Shown: piece by piece, positions 25,110-37,100 of the stretch
Position numbering within the stretch: position 1 is the first letter of the stretch
How the letters are laid out: the number at the start of each line of letters is the position of its first letter
Source of the DNA: Sarcocystis neurona
Lineage: Eukaryota; Apicomplexa; Conoidasida; Eucoccidiorida; Sarcocystidae
NCBI GenBank assembly: GCA_000727475.1
Contig: KL647293.1
Coordinates: 3,204,580 to 3,268,579 of the forward strand
Length of the DNA: 64,000 bases
Direction of reading: 5' to 3'
The notes under the pieces: model-generated
What the model was told of the DNA's origin: nothing
Seen by the model: the letters and a program-made list of their open reading frames with translations, nothing else
The model's database searches: none
Position numbers and translations under genes: made by a program

Positions 25110-26534
25110 CCCAACACATCTTTTTTTCTTCCTTTTCCTCTGTCTCTCTTCCTCGGTACTCTTCTGCTTTCTTCTCTGTTGCTGTCTCTCTGCCACTTTT
25201 TCTCCTCCACATTCTCTCTTTATCTTCCTTTCTTCCGTTTCTTCTCTATTTCTCGTAACTTCTCCAAGGACGAACATGTCTCACACACACACACACACAA
25301 ACACGCAAACGTGTTGGTCTCCACACGACGGGGCAGCGGCACCGAGCCGATGCGCCATTGCCATGACACTCCCCTGCGTGAAGAAAAATTATTTGCACCG
25401 CACGCAGAAAATTGGAAAGAGACGGGAAAGAGAGGGTGGATATTTGTTTTCTCAGAGAGTGAAGACGCCCATACTTCTTCCTTCTCCCTGGCTCGCCGAG
25501 CGCATCCAAGTAGTGTATGCCTCTCCACAGATACGCCCCTCCGTGGACGTCCGCGTCGCATGCATGTGGGCTACGCAGAAAAGAGGAGACGGGAACGTGC
25601 GCACTCGGCGCGGGCAACGGCAGCGAGATTCGTCCTTCTTGATTGATGCGAGGGATTTGTGACGGTGTTGCATGCGCACAGCGACAGGAGCAGCAGCAGC
25701 AGCAGAAAAAGTGACGCGGCGGTCAAACCCGTGAGACGAGAAGCACGACGAGCTGTGCGACTTCTCTGGCGGCGATGCCGGCGTAAAGGGAGAAATAATC
25801 AACATGCAGAAGATAACACATATACATACGACGTACACACAGGCATCCCTATGCGCATATATATATATATATGTGAGTGTACGCCTGTGTGCATGTGTAT
25901 ATATAAGGGACACGCCTGAACACAATAGAAGATCGAGAAGTCTCTGTCTTAGAAATAGGCACGTACGTTTGTAAATGTATGTATGCATATAGAGAGCTCC
26001 ACGTAGACATGGAAGACATAGGTATATCATGCAGATACAGATATATATATATATGTATGCGCATGTACATCACCATTTCCGTAATGGAGAAAGGTGTATA
26101 GAATATGTAAATGCGTACGCTCGTAGATGTGTACACGCACGTAGAGGTAATATAGCGTGTAGGGAGAGCCGCCTGTAGAGAGATGCGTTTGCATTCTTGT
26201 AAGTAAAGTTTCGTATCCGTGAGGAAGAGAGAGAAGAAACAGGTGAGCAGCGAGGAACGTCATGCAACGGGAGCCGGCTCTGCCCTCCGCTGTCGCTAGG
26301 GAAACTCTGGGGAGCCCCAGCCTGCACGTGCGAGAACTCTCTTGGCACCAGGCCTAGGACGCGAGGGAGAGTGGCAGATAGGGAGCGTTGCTAGTCATTG
26401 ACGGAACTGCAGCAGCGAGAACAGCAGTCGAAGAAAACTGCCGGTGACTGCATCTCTTAGCTCGCTACACGATTCAAATGCCTACACACGGTAGCAGAGA
26501 GGAAAGAGGCTGGCGCATAGACCGGGGTCGGGTG

Positions 26535-27011
26535 GCATGCACGGTGTCTCAAAGTAACGCATGCCACAGGTTCGGCGCGCATGCGCGGTGGTGTCTCGGA
26601 TGCAGCAGAGTGCCGCGTCCACCAACGTGGCGCCTGCGTAAGATGATCGATGCGCTAGACAACGCCTCCATTCGAAAAACACACCACAAAAGAATAGCGC
26701 ACGCGCTTTAACCTTGGGCATGCAGTGGGGTTGCGGCTTATGACGTATGCGAGTGGCGCATGCATTAGCGTCGCGCGCGCCCCGTGGGCTGTCACACACA
26801 CTGAACAGCGCGTGCAGGACAAGAGCATGTGCACAACGTGTAGCGCATGCAGCAGAAACACGTGCACGATCAAACGCGTGCAGGACGGTGGTATTGCAAG
26901 TGTCTTCCTGCGTTTGCATTTTAGACCTCCAAATCACCTGCGTTTGAAGAAGGTGATCCGAGGGACACGCGTTGAGGTGGTACGTATCACAGAAGTACGT
27001 GCTGCGCATGC
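26535..27011. promoter_or_regulatory. Cluster of seven GCATGC palindromes
   Basis: GCATGC occurs at 26535, 26559, 26579, 26718, 26758, 26845 and 27006, seven in 477 bp where about 0.1 is expected in random sequence. TGCATGC-type elements are known apicomplexan AP2-factor targets. The cluster lies between the 3' end of the gene ending at 25109 and the start at 28293, so a distal promoter role is inference. Confidence 0.4.
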
Positions 27012-27949
27012 TGAGCCACAGGGTCCGATGTAAAATGATTGTGTGTCTCGCTACCACGTGCGTTCACGCCGCCGTAGTTACTGTTGCGTTTCTATCTTCA
27101 GCAAAATGCTATTCTCAGCAAAAGCAAAACCAGCGCCGTTTGATCTGCTGCTGCGAATCTACTGCGCGAAATAGGAAGCCACACTCTTTCCATCGAAGGG
27201 TCTAGCCAAATGCGTGCGGCGCTACGCAGACACGCGGGGGAGAACAAAGGGCTGCTAAGGGCCACAAGGGCACGCGTGCAGTGGCATCCACATTCCTCTG
27301 CAGCAGGCTTAGTAGTAAATGCTCCAAGAAAGCTGGGAACTGCTGGCAGTGACGATCCACGCCCTTGTGACACATGCAGCAGTCAGAACCGCGCAATGCA
27401 GCAGGCTACGTTTTGTCTGCGTCTCCAGCTCTCTGGACACAAATATATATATATATATATATGAATTCATATGAGAGGTGCACGCGGCGGAGCAGCGGTG
27501 CGTGCGTGTAGGAGCGCGTGGGTAGTTTCGCTAATAGCAGCGCGTAGCTGAGCCTGACTCTCCTGTCATGACTTGCACGGCGTGAAACGCAGAAGGCATC
27601 AGGCAGTGTGGCCACTGCTGGCGCGTCGCGTGCACACCCCATATGAATTTGAATAGCGATGGGGCGGAATCTGCAGCCCTGCACGCACATGAAGCCTGTG
27701 CACAGGCCTTGTGCAGTTGCTGAGAGGGCAAGACACCAGATCACGTGCCGTTGCCGCTGACGAGACAAGTGCTTTCTGGTGTGGCTTCCTGGTAATATCA
27801 ATTTACTGTGACGCCGGGAGACGGTGTACACACACCGCAGACGCTGTGTTGGGATGGTGCGGAGCCGCTGTTTTACGTACGAACGCCGCATGTGTGGGTA
27901 CCACTGCGGAATCGGTGTACAGATATTGCAGAAGCGTGTGCCTGAGTGT

Positions 27950-28292
27950 ACTTTACTCCAGGCATTTCTTCTCTGCCCTTGTCGCGCCAAATTCGTTTCC
28001 AGCGTCCTCTGATTTCTTCTTCTGTCTCAAACCCGCGTGTCCTCTCTCCCTCTCTATCTATCCCAGTTTTCTCTTCTGCTTCCGCTGCTTCTCGGCGGCC
28101 CCTTCGTTTCCTCTGTAGAGCGGAGCTGTCTTCTGCTACCGCGCTTTCTCGTGTTTCCCCTACTTCACTCGCCCCACCTTTTTCCTCACGCGCTTTCTCC
28201 TTCGACGTGGAGGTGTAATAATCCTTCCTACGAGACAACAACAAAGGGGTGGCCTTTTTTCGCGTTGCGGTCGATTTTAGTTGGAGGTCTAC
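27950..28292 (+). promoter_or_regulatory. Pyrimidine-rich leader before the MGACAS start
   Basis: About 340 bp of TC-rich sequence ends just before the ATG at 28293. It resembles a 5' untranslated leader or core promoter. A similar CT-rich stretch precedes the small reading frame at 58182. Confidence 0.35.
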
Positions 28293-29544
28293 ATGGGTGC
28301 ATGCGCCTCTGCGTGCAGCGTGAAGCAGCTATACGAGGACCTGAAGAGCAAGGCACCGACACCTGAAGAAGAGGAGGAGCGCCAGCAGCAGCAGCAAGCG
28401 GAACAGCAGCAGCTGCTGGATAACTGGCAGGATGAAATGGAAGAAGAAGCGCTGCGACGTCCGTCTGAGAACCCCACTCTTCCTTCTCTCTCTTGTTCTA
28501 ATACACACGCGCATGTATATATATATATATATATATATATACATACATATATGTACATGTATATAAATATACGTACACGTCCACATTAATATGATATAAA
28601 TATACATATGTATGTGTATGTGGATACTACTGTCTTACCAGAAATACACGTATATAGGCGATCTACACGTAAGACAGCTTCTGCACACGTCAAATAGGAA
28701 GCACAAGTACCTTCATATATATATTTGCATACTCCATAAATATACATCAGGGCGGTGTACGTACACAAGGGCTCCGCCCGTACGTGTATCTCTAGATGTA
28801 AACACACGCATTCCGAGCCAACCTGTGCGTGTACTTGAAGAATTTATGCATCTTTTTATGTGTGCGATTGTACATATTTGTAAGTCTGTCTTTCTACGTG
28901 TCCTGCGGGGCGGCAAACGTTTACAAGTCTACCCAGGCCACATTCGCCTTTACAACGCATACTTTCATCCCGCATGCGTGCACCTACATTTCCTACATTA
29001 CGGAAACCGGTAGCTACTTACATATATATATATACATATTCAGGTTGGGCGGTGTAGTAGAAGGTATATATATATATATATATGACGTGGAAGAAGCCAA
29101 GTTCTGCCCAGAAACCGCCCGGAGCTTCTGGTTGCGTACTTTGGTTCACAAATGCATATCCACACACGCTTCTACATTTTCTTTTCTGTCTGCGGTGAAA
29201 AGATTAATCTTTTCTCCCTCTGCCTCTGTCTCTCTACATATAAACACGTGGCACGAATTATATGTGTTTCAGAGTAGCATCACAAACCTCCTACTGTACA
29301 GTTTGTGCATGTTAAGTTTTGTCTCTACACACACGTATAAATATGCTAGTACATAGCCACTTATGTCTCTGTTTCTATATTTATATACGTGGGTCTAAAC
29401 ATTTCTGCGTATCTCCTTCTCTCTCTGTTTCTTGCCTACATATACATACACGTGTATATATCAACTCATGATAAGAATCCCGTCCGCGTTAACCAAGGTA
29501 TACATGTGTGTACTCCTCACACACGTGTACGTATGTATTGTTGA

Positions 29545-29594
<50 letters not shown>

Positions 29595-32500
29595 AATGTA
29601 TGTCTCTCTCACTTTGTATATATATTGGGACATCTAGGTACAAGTACACACGCATGTACATGCATATGGGCGAGGGTGCATGTACATGCGTGTTGTTGTG
29701 CGTAGGTGTATGAATGCGTATATATACGTAGTTTTATAGATGGCAAGCCCAATTTTATGTAGACCGAATATCTTGGTTCTCTTGTATGACCAGGTAGCAC
29801 CAGAATCCAGGAGGACGTGGTGCACACCTATTGTTTTTTTTCGGAGAACAGCTGCAGCAGAGAAAAGGCGGATGCGTTTTATATGCATTCCTTGCGTCTG
29901 CTGTTGCTGCTGCTGTCGCCTTTGATACCACCCAGTGTTACTGTTGAAAAGCCTTTTCTACCGTTGCTACAATTTTCCTCCATTCGCTCTTACGTTTCCC
30001 CTTTTGGTTTTATCAGCTTCCTTTTCTGCTGCTGTGACTTGCTGTCGGCTTCCCTTGTCACGCGGCGTCCCAGTTCCCTTGTCCTTCTTTTGCTCTGCAG
30101 CTGTTGCAGTGCTCTCTCTTCGTCGTCTCCTCGTTTGCTGCTGCTGCTGCTGTCTGCAGGAGCAAAGGAGGAGAAGACCGAGATGCTGCAGCAGACATGG
30201 AAGAACTTTCTAGGGGAGCTAACGAGGCGTCGCGAAGAACTGAAGCAGCAGCTGCTTCACAAGGAGGAACTTAAGCAGCGTGAAGGCAAAGAAGCAGAAA
30301 AGAGAGGGGAAGGCCGCTATCTGCCTGAAGATTTACTTGCAGCAGAGCGAATAGCAGCAGCGGAAGCTCGTGCGAAGCAGCTCGCCTATGTCTGGAGGCA
30401 GCACACACGCGCCCGCTTTGCTGCTGCTGCTGCTGCTTCTGCTTCTGCGCGTCCTGGGTCTGTCCCGCCTCCTGCCGCCGCTGCATTGCTGCGAAGAAGT
30501 GCTGCTGCTGCCGCAGCAGACATGCCTGGCGCAGCAGCAATGCGAGAAGCAGCAGCCGCAGCCGCTGCAGCCGCTGCCGCTGCAGCGGCCGCTCGAGGTG
30601 CAGCCGCTGCAGGAGCCGCTGCCGCTGCTGCCGCTGCAGCGCGAGCGGCTCACGAGGAAAGAATCTGCTGCGGCTACAGTCCAGAAGCCATTGAAGCGCG
30701 GCTGCCTCATAAACACGCGGAAAAAGTTACGCGGGCCTTCCTCGCTCTCATTGTGAGAAGAAATCAACTCCAGAGGAACCCGCAAGAAAGAAATAGACAC
30801 GGAGAAAACGGGAAAATGAAGAAGAGAGTGTTGCGGCTTTAGCAAGAATAGTTTGAGATGTAGCAGTAGTAGTAGTAGGAGTCGTCCTGGTAGTAGTAGC
30901 AGTAGTAGTAGTATTAGTAGTACTGCTAGTACTAGTACAGTAGTAGTTGTAATAGTAGTGCTAGTACTGGCACCGTAGTAGCAGTAGTAATGGTAGTAGT
31001 GGTTGTTGTTGTGGAAGAGGAGAAAAACCCGACAGACGTGCGGATGCTTCAGCAGCGACAGCAAGAGCAGGGAAGTAGGGGGAGGAGTTAGAGCAGCAGC
31101 AGGAGGGGCAGCTGCTAGGGGAGAAGGAGACGTAGCGGCAAGAGGACCAGCAGCAGACTCTTTTTGATGGAGAAGAGAATGCAAGGGCAAGAGCACCAAG
31201 GCACTGCGGCTTGAAGCAGAGCCTGCAGAAAACGAAAACCCTTCACTCACAAAAACCCACCAGCGGCAACAATTATCTGCATGCAGCAGCAGTAGCAGCC
31301 GCAGCAAACTTGTAACCTCCGTCTGAATGTTCACATGAGAGAAGCCGGTTACTTCCGACGACCCCTGCACCAGCAGCTGCAACAACAGAGGCGCCCAACC
31401 GGCACAGAAGAAGCCGCACAGCAGCCAACTCTTCCACCAGCAGCTGCAGCAACAGAGACGTTCCAATCGGCATAGAAGAAGCCGCGCAGCAGCAACTTTT
31501 GGCATGAACAGCAGCAGCATTGAAGGCCTACCCTTGTCCTGGTTGTATGTAGATATACACATGTGCACATACAGTATATAGATATACATATGTTGATATA
31601 CATATATAAATATACATATGTTGATATACATATATAGATATACATACGTAGATAAAGATATATAGATATACGTATATAGATATACATGTATAGATCAACA
31701 GTATATAGACGAACATCTATAGGTATCCATATATAGAGATATATACATATATAAATATACAGTATATAGACGTACTTATATAGGTATACATATATAGCTA
31801 TACATTATATAGATGTACGTATGTAGATATCCATATATAGATATACGTATGTAGATATACAGTATATAGGTTTCCGTGTGTACATATACACATATAGGTA
31901 TACGTATATTTATATATCTATCTGTATATATATATAGATAGATGGATGTACAAGTATAAATATACATATACACTATGTAACCTTGTCAGAGTCCTGATAT
32001 AGAAGTACCTTTGGTGCTACTGTTGGTGCGGACGAAGTGAGTTCGCTGCTGCTGCTGCAGCGCAAATTCAGCAGCAGCAGCAGTGTAGCAGCGAAGAGGC
32101 TTGCAGGTCAGCTTATATAGAAATGGCCCGTGTACAACTAAGATGCCACGATGTGTGCAGACTACAGAGCCGTTCTGTTTTTTCCTTTCTTCTCCGTTTG
32201 TCGCGTGTTTACGTCCTCACACGTGTATAATTCTTCCTCGTCGGAAGCTTATAGATACTCATATGTGTGTACGCAAGTCTGCATATATACATATGTGTAC
32301 ATGTATGTATATATATATATATATGTGTGTATGTGTACATATATATGTAGGTGTAATGTATACCAGTGAACGCGCCTGTATAAACATGTGTACGAGAGGA
32401 CTGTAGTGCATGCAGACGTGTCCCTGCTCAGCGCTGCCGTTGCTTATTTGACTGCTCTTGCTACCTCATTAGCTGCTGCTGCTGCCTTGACGAGCGTCGC

Positions 32501-34162
32501 GTGCTCTTCTGTTACGGTGCAGCTCCTTCGCTGTTGTGAACCCCTTCTACTTCTTGCGTGCTGCTTCTGGCCTTGCGGCTGCTGTTGCTGTTGCAGCTGC
32601 GGTCGCTGCTGCTGTTGCTGTTGCAGCTGCTGTCGCTGCTGCTGTTGCTGTTGCAGCTGCTGTCGCTGCTGCTGCTGTGTGCCTCTGTGCCGCCGCTCCT
32701 GGTGGAATGCATGCTCCTGCTGCTCCAAGTAACATGGCCGCCCTACCTGATACATTGAATAGCTTGTCTGCTGCGGATGCGCTTCGCTTGTTGCTGCTGG
32801 TGGTGCTGCTAACACGCCTCTGCTGCTGCGGCAGGAGCACCTACGCCTTAAAATTCCTTTTTTCGCGCGTGCTGCTCACATGCCTGCTACGTTTCTGCTG
32901 GTGCTCGTGGCAAGGCCCGGCCTGCTCCGCCGCCGCTGCTGCAATGCTCGTTTCTCCTTCTTTTCTTCATGCGAACCCTGATGCTTTTCTTTCTTATCTG
33001 CCGCTGCTGTGCTCTTCCCCTGCGAAGTCCTGCGGCCGCTCCCACTCTTCCCTTTCTGCTGCTGTTACTTTTGCTGCTAACCGTCACGCTATATATTGAT
33101 GCTTCTATTGATTTTTTAGTCTGCCACCGTGGTGCTGCTGCTGTGGTGGAGTCGCCGTGTTGCTACCGCAAAGACTCCTGGCTGCTGTCCTCTTCTCTGT
33201 TTTCTTGCTGGTAGTTTCGTAGGTCCTGCTGCAGTTGCTTGTGGCCCTCGCGCTGTTGCTGGTGCTGCTGCTGCTACTATTCGCTGCGTGTGCTGCCCAA
33301 ATTTTGGCAGCGCTGCTGCTGCAGCCCCTCTTTTTCTTAGTGTCATTGCTGCTGCTCGTCTTTTGCTGTGGCTGCTGCTGCTTCTTTTCCAAGCTTTGCT
33401 GGTGCTGCTGCTATCTGTCTGGCGCCGCTGCTGGTAGTTTGAGCTTCGCTGCTGTTACCTGTCGACGCGGCTGCTGTCAGTTGGAACTTCGCAGTTGCTT
33501 TTGTTTGTTTTTTGACCTCCGCTGTTGCTGCTACGTGTGTCGGTTCGTTGCAGCAAGAACAGGAATACCGGAAGTGGATGGTGCAGCAGCAGCAGCAGAG
33601 CGCAGGAACAGCAGCAGCGCAGCAGCAGGCAATGCGAGGAGGAGTGGGAGAGGATGAAGAGACGGATGAACTGCTAGAGAAAGCTTTATTTGGCAAAGCA
33701 CCTGAGGACTACATAGCAGCCGCAGAAGAGGAAGACGTCGAACAAAGGCAGCAGCAGGCAGTAGCAGGGGGAGGAGGAGGAGCGGGGGGGGCAGCAGCGG
33801 CGTTTGCTGCCGCAGCAAGAGAAGAAAAAGTGATTGAACGACAGCGCGAGCTGCTGGCAGCAGCCAAGCAACGGAGCGCCGAAGCAGCAGCAGAAGCGAC
33901 AGTGACAGCAGCGCGAGAATCGACAGCAAGGATCGAAGGAGATTTCAAAGAAGCGGGAGCAGCAGCAGAAGCAATTTTCGAGAAAGCCGGCGACATGCAG
34001 CGCTACTTAGACAGCGGCTACACATTGGTCTTCAATACGCCTTATCGCGTAGAGGAGCTGCTACAGCTGAAGGGAATGAAGGAGGGCACTGCTGTTGACA
34101 GCAGTACCGAAGGAGAAGACGTTCCTGATATGGAACAGGAAACGGAAGCCGACTTTACCTAA
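28293..34162 (+). CDS. Three-exon coiled-coil protein with possible N-myristoylation signal
   Basis: Exons 28293-28458, 30160-30752 and 33554-34162 sum to 1368 nt (455 residues) with matching phases. The second acceptor (CTGTCTGCAG) and third (TTCGTTGCAG) are good and the second donor ATT|GTGAGA is acceptable; the first donor GAC|GTCCGT is weak. The protein starts MGACASACS: Gly2, Ser6 and nearby Cys fit the MGxxxS myristoylation plus palmitoylation pattern, which would anchor it to a membrane. It continues with Glu/Gln-rich coiled coil (EEEALRRAKEEKTEMLQQ), a poly-Ala insertion, YSPEAIEARLPHKHAEK, then EQEYRKWMVQQ, EDYIAAAEEEDVEQRQQ and a C-terminal LDSGYTLVFNTPYRVEELL. I do not recognise the family. 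Both introns carry TATA microsatellites and CTG runs before the acceptors. If the first donor is wrong, the first exon belongs to a different transcript. Confidence 0.5.
30850..31010. repeat. GTA/TAG trinucleotide repeat
   Basis: Imperfect (GTA)n with GGT and CTA interruptions, different from the usual CAG/CTG type; it lies just inside the intron starting at 30753. Confidence 0.85.
31368..31499. repeat. 67-bp tandem duplication
   Basis: Two copies beginning CACCAGCAGCTGCA at 31368 and 31435, about 85-90% alike over their length. Intronic in the model. Confidence 0.85.
31540..31980. repeat. ATATAGATATACATA minisatellite
   Basis: About 440 bp of loosely periodic TATAGATATAC, GTTGATATACATATATA and related units, intronic. 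Confidence 0.85.
32581..32670. repeat. 30-bp minisatellite, three copies
   Basis: Units of GCTGTTGCTGTTGCAGCTGC plus ten bases start at 32581, 32611 and 32641 with a single mismatch. They read as Ala/Val on plus and Gln/Leu on minus. In the model this lies in the CTG-rich acceptor half of intron 30753-33553. Confidence 0.9.
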
Positions 34163-37100
34163 GCATGCCAGAAATGAAGAAAAAGGAAATGAGAGCGATG
34201 CGAAAGAAGAAATAGGGCGTCCCAGAGAGAGGCAGAGAGAGAACAAAAAAAAAGCTGCACGAGCGTGCACACGGCAATTCGTAAGTGTGTGTCCGCATGT
34301 GTCTGCTTCGATTCACTGGATTTTCTAGCGATAATGAGAAACAAGGAAATGCAATGTTGCTGCAGGAGCTGCTGCTCTCTGCTGCTGCTGCGTTGGCTGC
34401 TGCGTGGAGACAATCGGGAGGAAAATGGCCTGCATACCTCTTTCCCGTTCCGTCTATATGTATATATATATATATATGTATGTGTATGTATATACGTGAG
34501 TGTGTACATACGTGGTAACGCAGGCAGCACGCAGCTGCGTGCGAGTTCAGGTACAGGGTTGAATAGATATTTGTTGGTGCGCATGTGTATATTCGCGTAG
34601 CCCTCCTCGCGGGCGCGTACAATATATATTTACGTATTTGCAGAGAGATTTGTACAGACATACGTATGCATGCTTCGTACATCTGTGTGACAGACACGGG
34701 AATGCCTGTGCCCCTGTGGAGCTGCCAGCACGCATGCGTGTTTCCGCAGACCTAGCGGAAGGTGGTGGCGCATGCAATTGGGTACGAGAACGTCGCGCAG
34801 CCAGGTTTTGGCATGCAAAAAAAAAGACTATGTGTATATATATATACATATATATGTATATGCGTATCTGTACCGGTATACACATATATGTATACCGGTA
34901 TACACATATACATATGTGCATATATACAGGTAAACGGATTCAGAGATTTGTGGAAGTAGAGAACTCGACGGATAGAGATGCAGAGATCATACCACGTATG
35001 TGAAAGTGGAAAGAATAGGTGGGGAAGAGAGGAGGACAGAGAGAGAAGAACAAAAATAAGGGATGAATGGACTCACTTGCACATGTGTAAGCCACACGTG
35101 GGCATGAACAGGTGGGGTGCGTAGATTTGTATTTGTGGATGTGTCCAGAGGCAACTGAAGAGACATGCAGGTAGGCGGAGCAGGCGGTGTGTGTGTGCCG
35201 CCGGATGCACAGAATCTCAATTTCAAAAAACACGGATTGACATATATTCGATGAATTTGCCGAAATTCGACTCCCCGGTGGAAATAAGCGAACTAATTAG
35301 CTGCTGCTTCAGTTCATTCCCAGCAGTGGATCAGTGTCTCACTCTTTAATGTGAAAAGTAATTGTCGGCGCAAACAGGCAAACACGCTAGTCGATACTTG
35401 ATCTGATTACCCCCACCGGTAGTACTGCAGGCGATCAGACAAAAGAGTAAAAGGTACCCCAGTAAGATGGAGATTAGAGATGCACAGCTTCTCGTTGTGC
35501 GTTCCCTCTTCTGATGCAAGAGATGTGTGACTCCGCCTTCCTGTTGAGAAATCTGTCTACTGCTGCGTATCTCTCTACCTTGTACAGCCAAATGAGCAAC
35601 GAAGTGGTGTTGCTCCGCTGTCAATGCGACCTGCTGCTGTGGCTTAACGGAACATTTAATAAAATCTCGATTTGCCTGGCTACCTCCAGTGTTCCTCCGT
35701 GTGATTCTCCCAAGAGGAACGTCGGCACTCTGCGAGAGAGCCCAAACGGAGACATTTCAAGTATACGACGGTTTGAAGCCTACGTGCATACCGAGAGAGA
35801 ACAAACCACTACATTTAGACACCTCCTGACAGTGCCGGCTACAGGTCTTCCCGAGAAATAGCAGAAGTGGGCACTCCTAAATAGGACACGCTGCGGTGTA
35901 CGCACACTCCACGTAGGACGGCAAAGGCAGACGGTGCGCTGCGTACGCACCCCGGGAAGTACAAGCGGAAGTGAGCACCTCATGACAATGACATGTTCGC
36001 TTATTGTACGCTTGACGAGGAACGTCCGAATTATTCTCCACCGCTCACTGTGTGCTCATGGGGTTAACGCGCACGTCACGAGCGGGCAAAGAGACAGCTC
36101 ACGCATCCAGCTCTTTCGCGATGTAATGCTACGCTCATTCACGCTCAGTATACGCTGGTGAATGTATTTTCTCGAGGATCGAATACGCCTGCTAAAAAAG
36201 CCACTGAAGACGTAGACGCACTCGCCGCGGTCAATGTAGGATAACGTAGGTCCCCCGATCTGTCGCGCGAAAAAGTCTTTCGTACTTCGCGCTTTCATGA
36301 ACTAAATTCTCTCCCTTGCAGCTCGGGGCTGCAACGGTTTCACGCAGAGGAACAAAGACGAAGAGAGAGATATTCATCTGGACTTATTATTACGTCTACG
36401 CGGTGGACTGCCACCATCTGCATACTTAATCCCAAGGGAAAATCTGAAAAAACCATGGGCTTGTTCGTCAGTTTTGTCACTCTTGTGCAGTCCGACTCGT
36501 ATGTACTTAAAATGTCATCTGAGGACTTCTCGCTATGAATGCGTATACCTGTGTACGTACACGCATACATGCGTATATTGAAATAGATTTTTTTACAATC
36601 ATACACACAAATATACACTACCGTGTTTGTGTGCTCCGGCACTGCAGAAAAGAATCCTCACTCACTACCTGCTGACCCGCGAAATCAACCCTGTGAAGTG
36701 AAATTTCCTTGTTTTACGTATGGGCAAAGCGACGCTCATACACCTGATAATACACGCGTACACCGGTATACATGTACATGTATTTTTGTGTGCACATGTA
36801 AGTCTGTATCCGTATGTGGAGCACACGTCGGATAAGAATAGATAAAATCTGGCTCGTCGAGCATTTCAACGTCGTCTTTCTCGCTCTGCGTCAACACACG
36901 AAGACAAACTGTGGCGTGCCTATTTGCACGTGCGTGTACACTTGTATGCGGTCATATATGTGTAAATATACTTATCTATGTGTGTGCAAGTAATTTCTAG
37001 GTAAGCGTGTGCTTTTGTGAGTGTACGACGTGCGACGACGTACGGGCGATTTGGGGAGTCCACGGCAACAATGTCTGTATATGAACGGTGGTGCGTACAT

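Larger units (their letters stand above)
25110..28292. other. Intergenic region
   Basis: Starts with a pyrimidine-rich stretch (25110-25260), then mixed sequence, a TATA microsatellite (25855-26060), a GCATGC-rich block (26535-27011), a short (TA)n run (27443-27463) and a pyrimidine-rich leader (27950-28290). No exon was supported; charged minus-strand frames at 24833-25210 are the complement of pyrimidine-rich DNA. Confidence 0.5.

Noticed and set aside
24833..25210. Minus-strand Lys/Arg/Glu-rich frame
   Set aside because: It overlaps plus-strand exons 24734-24876 and 25040-25109 with good splice sites, and its charge reflects the complement of TC-rich sequence.
26482..27057. Minus-strand 191-residue frame
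   Set aside because: Rich in Cys, His, Arg and Ala owing to repeated GCATGC, with no domain and no splice context; treated as non-coding.
32444..32815. Minus-strand Gln-rich protein over the 30-bp minisatellite
   Set aside because: It lies antisense in the CTG-rich acceptor half of a plus-strand intron; the Gln repeats are the complement of the minisatellite.
35514..35861. Plus-strand 115-residue frame
   Set aside because: No recognisable motif, no leader or splice support, and a length compatible with chance in this base composition.
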